Made by a program: the position numbers and the translations under genes | Source of the DNA: Acheta domesticus | Lineage: Eukaryota; Arthropoda; Insecta; Orthoptera; Gryllidae | NCBI GenBank assembly: GCA_031308135.1 | Contig: JAHLJT010002630.1 | Location: forward strand, 102,652,526-102,716,525 | Direction: 5' to 3' | Length of the DNA: 64,000 nucleotides | Shown here: positions 1 through 10,290 of the stretch, piece by piece | Layout of the letters: every line of letters begins with the position of its first letter | Position numbering within the stretch: position 1 is the stretch's first letter | Notes under the pieces: model-generated | What the model was told of the DNA's origin: nothing | Databases searched by the model: none | What the model saw: only the letters and a program-made list of their open reading frames with translations

Positions 1-261
1 AGTTGAACTAAGAAAACAAAAGATCTATTTCTTTTTGCGTCTCTCTAAACATCATTGTTACTAAATTTCACTACGATTGCTCGTTGCTTTTAATTGTCTC
101 TCTCTTAATTGTCTGTTTGTGTTGCAAATTGCCGTTCTAGAATGAAATAAATTATTTAAATCGGACAATCAGCAGTATTTCATTTGATATGTGCAGACAC
201 TAACATTTGGATGAAGTACCTGAACGCGAATCACAACTCCCACATCTAGGACGGGGAAAGA

Positions 262-745
262 AAGCTCCGGTCAACTGATTTCATTGCAGTGCCTCTCACC
301 GGGAGGCACTGGGTTCGAGTCCCGACGGTGGCACATTTTTGACACTAACTTGTCAGCTAGGTCAAATTCAGTCTCAGTCTGGAGAAGAATTCTAGCGACC
401 GACTGCTTTGATCGGAGGTTTTCCGTGTTTTTTTTCCAATCAACACCAGGTAAATGCCGGAGCAGCACCCTAACAAACGGGCCACGGACCGCGCGCGATC
501 TTTCCTTCCTCTTCCTTGTCCTGTCGTCACCCCTTACACTCTTACACAAACATGCACTACACTACCACTTATGGCGGGAGACCTGTCCGGAGCTTAGAGC
601 TTGTCCCGACTGGGGCGGTACCCCGCTGGGAGATACCTGGTTGGGGAAACACCGCTAGCCCACGGTTGGCCAGCGCCTGCTCTCGCCATCCAGCGGAGGA
701 AAACCATCCACTACACTAAAGGGACCAACGACCTTAGCAGTTGAC
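262..745 (+). mobile_element. tRNA-derived SINE family 1, longest plus copy
   Basis: The head contains a polymerase III box B-like sequence (GGTTCGAGTCC near 313) after a tRNA-like stem-loop with CTCTCACCGGGAGG. The body then reads through a (CA)-rich segment near 530-560 and a GC-rich tail. The same arrangement recurs in reverse at 15335-14800, 31290-30880, 7095-6865, 4410-4290, 32612-32520 and 42925-42838, which is what establishes it as a dispersed family. Open frames across it are not conserved between copies. Ends are approximate. Confidence 0.75.
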
Positions 746-1021
746 GCGCCGCACCTAGCAAAACGACAAATCGTGTGCGAATAACGCCTAAATCTGAGCC
801 AAAAATCTCCTAGAGTGGGTTTACAAATCCACTCCATGATGCAGCTTCGAGTACTCAGAGAAGCAGTCAGGAACGTTGCAGATGGGACGGGGGGCAACAA
901 CAGTCTTTAAATAGCAAGCTATTTAGAGCGTCGATGTAAACTGGTACATCACCAGCAGCCGCGCCAAGACTTGAGAGAGCGTGCGTTACATATGGTGCGT
1001 TGCTGCATCTTAGTGCTTCAA

Positions 1022-1602
1022 TAGTACATTATGAAAGGAAGGATAGTAATAAACGAGTGTGATATTACGATACTCGCTCGTATCGTAAACATCACACGAG
1101 TGTATACTCATTATATCGCGTTCCATACGATACTTTTTCTAAGACTTTTATAAGTTAAACCTTTACATTGAATCGTTTCATTGCCGTTGATATAAAGGAT
1201 TCACTCAAGGCCACCTAGCGGACGCTCCCCAACCCTAACCTCGCATGCTGCCGCAGGTGGCTGTGGTTACCTGTCCGCCTGCTAGGGAGTACTGCGCTAG
1301 TCAAATTGGATCAAAGTGAAACTACGATGCACTTCATTTTAAATAATATACCACGAAAAAATACTAATAATAAAGAAATTAAAAATATTGAGCATAATAG
1401 TATAATGTCAATAACAATTTTAAAGTACACAATCGAACAAAACATTTGATAAAACGATTATCAAGAATTATTTAAGTGTCATTACTTGGATTGGAAACTT
1501 CTCTGTGATTGGTCAAGAACCTGTATCATAATGGAAACTGTATCATTATGCAACTGGTTCCAGCCATCAAATGACAGCATTATACAATGGGGGTAGAAAA
1601 CC
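1022..1602 (+). mobile_element. Foldback-tipped non-autonomous element, copy A
   Basis: About 580 bp. One end carries an inverted repeat built on the half-motif ACACGAGTGTGA, roughly 1022-1135. A middle part contains CACCTAGCGGACGCTCC and a GCAGGTGGCTGTGGTTACC stretch. The far end holds GTGATTGGTCAAGAACCTGT and GCATTATACAATGGG. The same order recurs at 25363-25953 (plus) and, reversed, at 4739-5337 and 45751-46575. No coding capacity is visible. Superfamily is not identifiable by eye. Confidence 0.7.
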
Positions 1603-2129
1603 CTACACGATAAGGTTGTTGGAATTTTAATTTGGTAGTAATACGACGGTATTTTACATTCAGCAGTGTCTGGAGAAAAAGAGGTCCAGTGCAGAAGATC
1701 CTGTTGAGCTTTGTTTGAAACAAAACGTTCTCTCTACGTTCGTTTTAAAGTAAATTATACTTCAACTACTACAGTTCAATAAATATTTTTTTTACCAAAA
1801 GTTTTTATTGAAGAAAATATATTTCGTATAACTTTTTACAATTATATTTTAAAGGGTTTACTTAATGGATCATACATTTTTAACTTAATATTTACTTAAT
1901 GCATTTACCTCATTGGTGCTACATGAAGTGAGTGAGTCCAAGGGAGCTCTGACTACATCAACATTCGATTGTTTGGAGGAAATTTCTATAGGTTGTCTGC
2001 CTCGTTCGGTAGTTTTCCGGGGTGTCATCAAACGATATCAGCAAAATGAGGGAGCACTACCGTAAAAGACCTTCCATATTTTTGTCCCATTCATTCTTCC
2101 AAACGTTTTTCCTTCCATATTTTTGTCCC
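1603..2129. other. AT-rich sequence without recognised feature
   Basis: No gene or repeat was recognised. A pair of short direct repeats (CCTTCCATATTTTTGTCCCATTC) occurs near 2070-2130, just before the minisatellite. Confidence 0.5.
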
Positions 2130-3062
2130 ATTCTGTCCCCTCCGCGCGCACACATACAAATGCACACGTTCCCCATCCCACTCACACATACCCAAACATA
2201 CATACACACTCATACAGACACACACACACCACCACCACACACATACCCATACCCACGCACCTACTGCCACACACCCAAACTCATCCACCCAAACACCCAC
2301 CGCCACACACAACACACACAGTTACACCCCCCCACACACACTCACACACAGTTACACACCCCCCCACACACACACAACACATACAGTTACACCCCCCCAC
2401 ACACACACACACAACACACACAGTTACACCCCCCCACACACACACACAACACACACAGTTACACACACACCCCACACACACACACACAACACACACAGTT
2501 ACACCCCCCCCACACACACACACAACACACACAGTTACACCCCCACACACACACACACAACACACACAGTTACACCCCCCACACACACACACACAACACA
2601 CACAGTTACACCCCCACACACACACACAGTTACACCCCACACACACACACAACACACACAGTTACACCCCACACACACACACAACACACACAGTTACACC
2701 CCCCACACACACACAACACACACAGTTACACCCCCACCACACACACAACACACACAGTTACACCCCCCCCACACACACAACACACACACACACACCCACG
2801 AACCCACATACACCCTTACCCACGCATATCCCAACCCACCCATATCCCAACCCACCCATATCCCAACCCACCCATATCCCAACCCACCCATACCCCAACC
2901 CACCCATACCCCAACCCACCCATACCCCTACACACCCATACCCCTACACACCCATACCCCAACACACCCATACCCCAACACACCCATACCCCAACACACC
3001 CATATCCCAACACACCCATATCCCAACACACCCATATCCCAACACACACACAACTACACAAA
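2130..3062. repeat. CA/CCCA compound minisatellite
   Basis: The first block (about 2310-2790) repeats a unit of about 30 bp made of ACACACACAACACACACAG followed by TTACACCCCC. The second block (about 2820-3045) repeats a 16-bp unit, AACCCACCCATATCCC, which drifts to AACACACCCATACCCC. Open frames of more than 300 codons on both strands are a by-product of the low-complexity repeat. The 3' flank (CACTACAC-like sequence, then GGAGACC and GAGAGCTTAG) matches the sequence following the (CA)-rich segment of SINE family 1, so the array probably grew from that segment. Confidence 0.9.
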
Positions 3063-3340
3063 TCCACGAGACAGGAGACCAACCGAGAGCTTAGTGTTTG
3101 TCTCGACTTATGAAGCGCGGCGTCCTAAGCGATTGCTGCTCGCCATTGCTCAGGATATAATATGCTCTATATTCACGCGACTGAATGGCGAGAAGAGACG
3201 ACGGCCCATCCTTACCTGGCTAGATCCGGCACTGACCTACAAGTCCGCTTTCAGGTTTTCCCCATTCAGGTATCTCCCGCCAGGGGAGCACCGCCCCAGC
3301 TGCGATAAGCTCCCAACTGACCTCCTGACAAACACAGCGT
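3063..3340. mobile_element. Rearranged SINE family 1 fragments
   Basis: GGAGACCAACCGAGAGCTTA near 3075 aligns with the plus orientation of the SINE at 575-600. CAGGTATCTCCCGCCAGGGG near 3267 and the following CCCCAGCTGCGATAAGCT align with the minus orientation. The two pieces are therefore inverted relative to each other, which implies insertion or rearrangement around the minisatellite. Confidence 0.5.
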
Positions 3341-3477
3341 GTCCTAGTTCTGTGAGGACTGTGGCTACAAAAAATAAAATTCGGGTATTATGTTCGTAAT
3401 ATCACACTAATTATTCAAAATAGTGTCTCCCTGAATCAATGCACAGTTGAAAAAGTTTTTTAAGTTTTTTAATCAGC

Positions 3478-3760
3478 CACAGTAGTCCTCTTTTGAATTT
3501 GCGTTTAGTACTGCTGTACAATTTTCTTGGATGTCCTTTACGACGTGGTAACGATGTCCTTTTATTGTCAACTTTATTTTTCGGATCAACCAGATGTCGG
3601 CTAGGGCCAAATCCGACGAATACGACGGGTGATTAAGGACTGACCCGTAGCGAGCCAAAACCTCGCGCATGATCTTCGCTTTGTGGCTGGGACTTTGTCG
3701 TGGAGGAGCGACCAAGATCCTTCTCCTCGGTTTTCGGGTCGAACTCGACGAATTCTCGCC
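3478..3760 (-). pseudogene. Mariner transposase C-terminal remnant
   Basis: Minus-strand translation gives a mariner-like C-terminus: HKAKIMREVLARYGSVLNHP, then YSSDLALAD, corresponding to the YSPDLAPxDYxLF block that carries the third catalytic aspartate, then KGHRYHVVKDIQEN. The block with the second aspartate (LLHDKVPA) is readable only in a different frame just upstream, so there is a frameshift near 3690. Roughly the last 90 codons survive; the DNA-binding and first catalytic parts are absent. A SINE lies directly against its truncated side. This is a dead fossil of a Tc1/mariner element. Confidence 0.8.
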
Positions 3761-3769
3761 CACCAACGA

Positions 3770-3975
3770 CGGAGGCTGAGGCCGTAGTGATCTCGGACCG
3801 AGAGGTCGCGAGTTCGAGTCCCGCCTCGGTCATGGTTGTATTTGTGTTCGTCCTTTCATCCCTATCGTCACCATATCGTTTCATCCTTATACCATAACGT
3901 TAAATCCAATAGTAGTCGCTTATGACCAAGTAGTTGATGGGACCTTAACAAAAAATTCTAAAAAAAAAACAAAAC
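3770..3975 (+). mobile_element. tRNA-derived SINE ending in an A-rich tail
   Basis: Contains box B-like GAGTTCGAGTCCCGCC near 3809, a TCATCC/TCGTCACC-rich body, and ends in AAAAAATTCTAAAAAAAAAAC. A clear box A is not visible and the fold is not a mature tRNA. It is a different family from the SINE at 262. It abuts the mariner remnant. Confidence 0.55.
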
Positions 3976-4289
3976 AAAAGAAAAACAATGGAGGACCGTC
4001 GACATTAAACTCAGACAAGAAGAACGCTTCGACAGATCGTGCAAGCCATATCGATGGCATCTCGGTTCCACGGAATGTGGGTTCTCTGTTATAGAGTGGA
4101 TAATTTCCTTCAGATATTAGCAGCGGTAACTTCTTAGCGTTGTAGAAGCTGATAGAACTTTACGGACATTGCGAACCTGTGAGACGGAAGTCATGTTACC
4201 AAATCTATATATTTTTTGTTAAGAAAGTTCAACATTTCTCATAAGAGGAAGCGGTCAGCATTCGATGACTCTCTGATGATTGAAATCTT
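3976..4289. other. No recognised feature
   Basis: AT-rich spacer between SINE fragments; nothing coding or repetitive was recognised. Confidence 0.4.
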
Positions 4290-4410
4290 ACAGTGGTGAG
4301 CGGTTGATTTGATAGAGTACTCCTCCGGCATTCGCCTGGCGTTGATTGGGGAAACCACGGGAAACTACCGATGACAACGACCGACCAATAGAATTTTCCT
4401 CCAGACAGCA
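4290..4410 (-). mobile_element. SINE family 1 fragment
   Basis: GGCATTCGCCTGGCGTTGAT followed by GGGGAAACCACGGGAAACTA matches the core of the family 1 SINEs at 31180-31210 and 6870-6920, in the same orientation. Confidence 0.6.
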
Positions 4411-4439
4411 TCTGAACAAGCTATTGACTATTATTACCG

Positions 4440-4738
4440 CAGCTTTTGTACTCCCTCGCAGGCGGTAAAACAAAGCCACCTGCGGCAGGATGGGGTAGCT
4501 ACCCGCTAGGTCGTCTTGGCTGAATCCTGCGTGTCGACTGCCACAAAACGATTCAATGGACAAGTTTAATTTATAAAAGTTACCATATGTAGTAGAAAAA
4601 GTACCGTATGAAAGTCAATGTAATGGGTATTAATACACTCGTGTGAAGTTTACGATACTAGCTCATTCCTCACCCGAATCGTAATATCACACTCGTGTAC
4701 TCATCATTACATCATCGATTCATCATAATGTACTATTG
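4440..4738 (-). mobile_element. Foldback-tipped element, partial copy B2
   Basis: Contains the middle part (CTCGCAGGCGGTAAAAC, CCCGCTAGGTCGTCTTGGC) and the hairpin tip (TACACTCGTGTGAAGTTTAC ... ATATCACACTCGTGT) but lacks the end with the GATTGGTC motif. It ends at CATAATGTACTATT, exactly where the fuller copy 4739-5337 begins, so two copies sit head to tail. Confidence 0.6.
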
Positions 4739-5337
4739 TTTACTCCCAGTGTATAATGCTCTCATTTGATGGCTGCAACCAGTTGCATAATGATAGTCAT
4801 TTCAATACAGTTTTCATTATGATACAGGTTCCTGACCAATCACAGAGAATCTTACAAACCAACTATTGACACTTCATTCATTGTTAAGAATCGTTGCAGT
4901 AAATGTTTCGTTTGCGTGTGAATATTAAATTTTCATTTAATATTCTATTAGGTTTCTCAGTTTTAATTTCTTTTATTAGTAGTATATTTTGTAGTATATT
5001 ATTTAAAATAAAGTGTATCGTAATTTCACTTTGATCCTATTTGACTGGCGCAGTACTCCTTCGCAGGCAGACAGGTAACCACAGCCACCTGCGGCAGCAT
5101 GCGAGGGCAGATTTAGGTAGCTGTCCGCTAGGTGGCCTCGGCTGAATCAAATGCCACGAAACTATTCATTGTAATGGTTTAACTTACAAATGTCGTAGAA
5201 AAAGTACCGTATGAAACACGACGTAATGGATATTAATACACTCGTGTGAAGTTTATGATACTCGCTCTTGTCGTAATATCACACTCGTGTATTAATATTC
5301 ATCATTACATCATCGTTTCATAATGCACTATTATATA
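4739..5337 (-). mobile_element. Foldback-tipped non-autonomous element, copy B
   Basis: Reverse-oriented relative to copy A. It begins with ACTCCCAGTGTATAATGC, continues through CTGACCAATCACAGAG and GGTAACCACAGCCACCTGC, and finishes with the inverted-repeat tip at about 5210-5335. The tip arms pair over more than 50 bp (half-motif CACTCGTGTGA / TCACACTCGTG). No open frame is conserved. Confidence 0.7.
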
Positions 5338-5344
5338 TTGGTAA

Positions 5345-5595
5345 AAGGAACAGCGATCGCCACCGGTTCGTCTGGGCGCGCGGTCGGCGCCCCCTTCCGG
5401 AGTAGCACGCGTCGCAAGCGAGGGGGGAGGGGCGGCGCCGCGGCGCCACGTATCGACGCCCCCTGCGCGGCGCCGGCCCCTCGCCACCCCCCCTCCCACC
5501 ACCACGCCGACGACGCCAAGTCGACGACGCGAGAGCCGCCGCGCGGCGCCTCCGCCAACTTCCGTTCCGACCACCAGCGCACACACCGCCTCGCT
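5345..5595. other. CpG-rich patch of unknown role
   Basis: An abrupt GC- and CpG-rich block in AT-rich surroundings. Several frames on both strands stay open only because of the composition, and no conserved domain or splice-like structure was recognised. It is bounded by a repeat on the left and a tandem duplication on the right. It could be an unmethylated promoter island or a fragment of a GC-rich repeat. Confidence 0.5.
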
Positions 5596-5599
5596 TTTG

Positions 5600-6052
5600 G
5601 CAGATTATTGTTTTAAATCCTTTTTCTTTTTATTTCAAGACATTTCGAAAGTAGTAACTAATTTTTATGTAATTCAATTTTTCGTGTTATGACATTCAGT
5701 GTTACATTCTTAACAAAAATTGTTCGTTAAAAACGTTCTTTGTTACGTAGTATAACAGCGTACAAGTTTCTTTCTGGCGAACTTCTTACGCGGTGAAGAT
5801 GAAGTATTGTCATGCTGCGGGAAACTTTTTGCAGATTATTGTTTTAAATCCCCCTTTTTTTAATTTCAAGAAATTTCGAAAGTAGTAACTAATTTTTATG
5901 TAATTCAATTTTTCGTGTTATGACATTCAGGGTTACATTCTTAACAAAAATTGTTCGTAAAAAAGTTCATTGTTACGTAGTATAACAGCGTACAAGTTTC
6001 TTTCTGGCGAACTTCTTACGCGGTGAAGATGAAGTATTGTCATGAAGCGGGA
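5600..6052. repeat. 231-bp tandem direct duplication
   Basis: GCAGATTATTGTTTTAAATC starts at 5600 and again at 5831. The two copies match closely through TGTTACGTAGTATAACAGCG, GGCGAACTTCTTACGCGGTG and GATGAAGTATTGTCATG. Only scattered substitutions and T-run length changes separate them, so the duplication is fairly recent. Confidence 0.9.
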
Positions 6053-6239
6053 AAAAAAGGGAAATACCCAACGGCAAATTTTCGATAAGGTGAAGCACAC
6101 GTCGAATGTAGACGAAATTCATCGCTCTGGAGCTGCTAAACTGATCTCTTGACACAAAAGCCTAAAAAACATGCTTTTTATGAAATGAAATCAGTTTAAT
6201 TTTTTGTATAGAAACACATTTTGTTGTAAAAGTATGCAT

Positions 6240-6862
6240 TTTTACTTTCCCGTATACGTTCGTATATACGGAGTAATATAGGTGGTATAGGGAAAATTAC
6301 GTAATGCTGCGTGAAAAAACGGCGAATTTTCGGCAGAAAAAAATTCGCTGCCGGGCTTTGATAACGAAAAAGTGTCCAATTGCTAAATTAAGAAAAAAAT
6401 CCCCTTACACGTGTAGCCAGAATCCCTGCTTTCTGGGTCCTTGATACCCAAAAACCAATTGAAAGCGAAACAGCCGTCCGTCCATTCGTCCGTGGTATGT
6501 GAACAACATTAGCGCTTGAACTATGCGTAAGATTTTTTCCAAATTGAAGAAATCCCTTTTCATCTGGCCTGAGTCGAAGCTCTGCGGTTTTGATAAACAT
6601 TCATTATTTTTAGGGGGTACTTTACATGAAGCCGCCCGAACATTTTCAAAATTTTCTCAATAAGGGCTTCAAATTTTTTTCTTTGAATTTCTTGTAAGAA
6701 TAGTGTAAAACACACTTATTAAGGTGGCATAGGTCCGATTTTCAGGGTTAACTCTGAATTTTTGAAAATTGCGAAAGTTTGAATTTTATTCGGTCTCTTC
6801 CACCAATTACAAAATTGCAGAGAGAGATATTTTTCCTTGAAATAAAATTTGTTCCTCATATT
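6240..6862 (-). mobile_element. Interspersed repeat F (GGACGGACGG family), copy 1
   Basis: Reverse-strand match to the repeats at 38830-41540 and 59130-60070. Shared landmarks are CTGCCGAAAATTCGCCGTTT at the tip, a GTCCGTCC tract, AACCAATTGAAAGC, and a distal TTTTCAGGGTTAAC block. No coding frame is conserved. Confidence 0.65.
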
Positions 6863-6864
6863 GA

Positions 6865-7095
6865 GTTGGGCGTCCGGCATTTGCCTGGTGTTGATCGGAG
6901 AAACCGCGGAAAACTACCGATCAGAGCAACTGTCCATTAGGGGTCTCTTCCATGCAGCAGCGAAAACTGTCGTCGCTCTCTAGCTAGTGTCGAAAATTCT
7001 GCCACCAACGAAATTCGAACCTTAAGACCTTCCCAGTAAGATGCATTGCAGTCACATCAGTTGAGGCCCTTAGCCTACTGTGCCGGTAAGAGCGT
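6865..7095 (-). mobile_element. SINE family 1, head portion
   Basis: CATTTGCCTGGTGTTGATCG, AAACCGCGGAAAACTACCGA and, at the right end, CGAACCTTAAGACCTTCCCA with CACATCAGTTGAGGCCC. These match the minus-oriented SINE at 14800-15335; the tRNA-like head lies at the right. Confidence 0.65.
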
Positions 7096-10024
7096 TTTGA
7101 AACTTTAGATGATGATGATGTTGATGATGAGTTTGTCTAGTGGCTAGTTTGATGGTGACTCGTTTGAGAATCGTGCGTGTGATGAAAAGCTTCTTCCAAC
7201 GAGTAGGAATGAGAATTTCTTGCTTTTCCATGGTCAAATTTGGTGGTCGATTTGCTCATTTGTTTGTCGTTTTTCTCGTTTGGTCAGAGAAGTTCAGGAA
7301 CAGTGCAGGTTCCTAATGAAGGTAAGGTGCAGTCTAATAAAGATACGTTAAGATGAGTAATGAACCGCGTTGTTGTATTAGCCTGATTTTAAAAGTGAAA
7401 TACTTTTTCATCCGACTACAAGAGTTTAAACACGTCACACCATTTTCGCTAAAATCGTCACATGTCATTGTCATTCTGAGCTCACAAACTTGATTACGCT
7501 GTTGAGGTTCTTTGTGGCAATATAAACAAATATATTCACTTTTAAGGGATGAAAGATTTTCTATAAATACGGAAATGGAAGGTGGGAGTTGATGAAAAAT
7601 TATCGAACTCATCACGTTTTGGTAAGACGAATAATTATTACAATAATAGCTTCAAAGAATAAATATATTTTAAATTTAATGAAAAATATATGTCGGGATT
7701 AAATTTGAATGTTTGTATCAAATCATGTATTAATCTTCCACATTTTAAGTTGTTCTCTTATTTAACATTGAGCAGTAGCGGATATTGAAATGTAATGTTC
7801 AGCAGCAGGGGTGCTTGTAAGCGTTGCGAGTCATAAAGAGATAAGAGAGGGTCACAAAAAGCAACATTTTGCATAGTTTTCAAAGATCCTTGACATACGT
7901 AGGTTCCTTTGTTTGGATACTATACGTTCGTTTCCATGTCGACGCCAATCGGTAACGCAGTGATGCGAGAGTCAAAACATGTCATTCGGCCTTGACAATT
8001 ATATGAAAAGCAATATATGAAATTGTATTAACGCATCCATCAATTTCATTTCAATTTAGATTAAGATACATTCTTAATTTTTAAACTTTCTTAAGGCTCC
8101 CTGAAGATGTGCAATATAAAATAATACCTATTAAATTATATTAAATCGAAATAATAAAAGCAATGTTAATTCTGATGAAATGACTGCTTCACAATATATT
8201 ATATTTGGTTTTAAGGTCAATACCTTTTTACACGTTACTTGTAAAATTGGAACACATTTAGGCGGTAAATTCCCTTGCAAAGTTGGGATTTTGTATATTC
8301 TCCTATATATTAATAGAAAATATAAATAAAGTGAAGATAATTTTCAGAAAGATTAGAAAATACTTATGCAAGGTGTCGCAGACCAAGCGGAAAAAATTGA
8401 ATCTGTTGCAAATATCATTATGGACACTATGTCCTGACGGTTTTGTCGACAGTCGATTATTTTAGTTATATTAACAATTTTTAGAACACACGCTCTGAAA
8501 TATATTTTTCTTGATGTCATTTCCATAAAAAAACCTTCTCGTATTTACTTCAAGCTGTCAAAAAAAACGTAATCAGTTTTACATTTTTAGTTTGGGCCCT
8601 GAAAATGTATGATATTGCAAACACAACTACAACATTTTAGATGTAACTTACTGTCCAGGGAGGGACTCGGTGTTAGATCAAGAAATATACTCACTGTATC
8701 TACAATCTTATTGATATTTTATTACTTAGAAAGACATTACAATTCACTGATGTGTCCTGATGACGTTTCACACAGAAAGACGAACATTATAGGACTAAAC
8801 AAAAGTCAGTTCCATCTCCAGTGTATTCTGGAGATGGAAAAGAAAAATTATTATTATAAAACAAGGTAGTTAAACTAAAATGAACATTGTTATTAACGAC
8901 AATTATTAAAGTTTTCTTTTTCGTTACTGAATAAAGTGTAGATTTAATTTCTGTCTTCAGTTATTTGAAATGTCACATAAAGGACCTATCAAGCCATAGT
9001 TCCTTAACACAGCATTAGTTAACTAGCATTTTAAATTTGGAAAATCATTACGTAAACTTCTGTAAATACCTTTACACTATGGGATTGTTTGAAATGAAAC
9101 ACTACCAAATAACTCAGCAAAAAGAGACGTACATAATATTAACATATAAATTACAACTCTACATTATGCATTGAATTTAGAGAACCGAAAACAATTTAAG
9201 CTTTTACTCAAATGAATGCATAATGTTTCCATGAACCATGAAGAAATCTACTAATTTATTCCGTATCCTGATCAATCAACACAACTTCCCTACACGTTTT
9301 CATTGGAAAACCTATGTTCTAGTATTCGAAGTGATTTCTATACACGTAACTGCTCAACTGCTATGCGACAGAAGCAATATTTTTCTGCACGTTTAGAAAC
9401 AGTTTCCAAAAGAGTACTTGAAGTGAATGTTATTTCCCTTGACCTTGCAAATGCCGCTCACGGCACACCACTACGACATTCGAAATTATTGAAAACCAGC
9501 GTACCCGGGCGAAAACTCCCCCATGTTATACCCCACCCTCTTCCTTATTTTTCCAATTCCATATGTGTGTGTGTGTAAATAAGGGATAAGAATATGGGAT
9601 AAAAATAGGATATCACGCATGTGTCTATCTCCCCCCTCTCTTTCAGAGCAGCAAGGCAAATTGCCGAGATCAACAATACGGGGAAGTCGGATATGGATCG
9701 CCCAAATAATGAAAATATGGCCCGCAAACATATTAAATGTACAATTTGTGGCCCAAAAGCCCTTCTAGGTCGGACAACCCTGGCCTAGGGCAAGCAGAGG
9801 GAAGGCACATCGCGACTCGGCGAAAAAACAATCGATGCGAAATCAGCAGGAAACCCTAATGAGAACGACACGGATACGCCAAGCGACAGGCATTTGTTAC
9901 GGTCGAACACACAACCCGTGCTCGTTATGTCAAAGGTCACTCCAATCCGACTCTGCGCAACGTAGGGGGAACGAAACCGCAGCATAGAGCGTCGCTCAGC
10001 AAATTGCCAGTTGATAGGAAGAAT
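7096..10024. other. AT-rich, no gene recognised
   Basis: Contains a short GATGATGATG run near 7112 and a GTGTGTGTGTG run near 9563. Near 9755-9790, GGGCTTCTAGGTCGGACAACCCTGG-like sequence (written here with its flanks shortened) resembles the terminus of the hAT-like element at 18054 in reverse and may be a solo end. Open frames are short and AT-driven. Confidence 0.45.
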
Positions 10025-10290
10025 GAATTTTAACCGTCGAATTGTTAAGAAATTTCTTAACAGAAACAAGAGAACCGTCAAATTGGTAAGAAATTTCTTA
10101 ACAGAAACAAGAGAACCGTCAAATTGTTAAGAAATTTCTTAACAGAAACAAGAGAACCGTCAAATTGTTAAGAAATTTCTTAACAGAAACAAGAGAACCG
10201 TCAAATTGTTAAGAAATTTCTTAACAGAAACAAGAGAACCGTCAAATTGGTAAGAAATTTCTTAACAGAAACAAGAGAACCGTCAAATTG
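10025..10290. repeat. 41-bp tandem satellite with internal palindrome
   Basis: About 6.5 units containing AGAACCGTCAAATTG followed by the perfect palindrome GTTAAGAAATTTCTTAAC and then AGAAACAAG. In the first, second and sixth units one base is changed (GTAAG or CGAATTG variants). The very low divergence indicates recent amplification. It is not a CRISPR array because there are no unique spacers. Confidence 0.95.

Noticed and set aside
284..658. 124-codon frame at the left end
   Set aside because: It lies inside SINE family 1 and is not kept in the other copies.
2022..3113. 363- and 323-codon frames on the plus strand and several on the minus strand
   Set aside because: They are histidine/threonine/proline or cysteine/valine repeats produced by the CA/CCCA minisatellite.
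10025..10290. CRISPR-like regular repeat
   Set aside because: Units are contiguous with no unique spacers, and the genome is eukaryotic; it is a tandem satellite.
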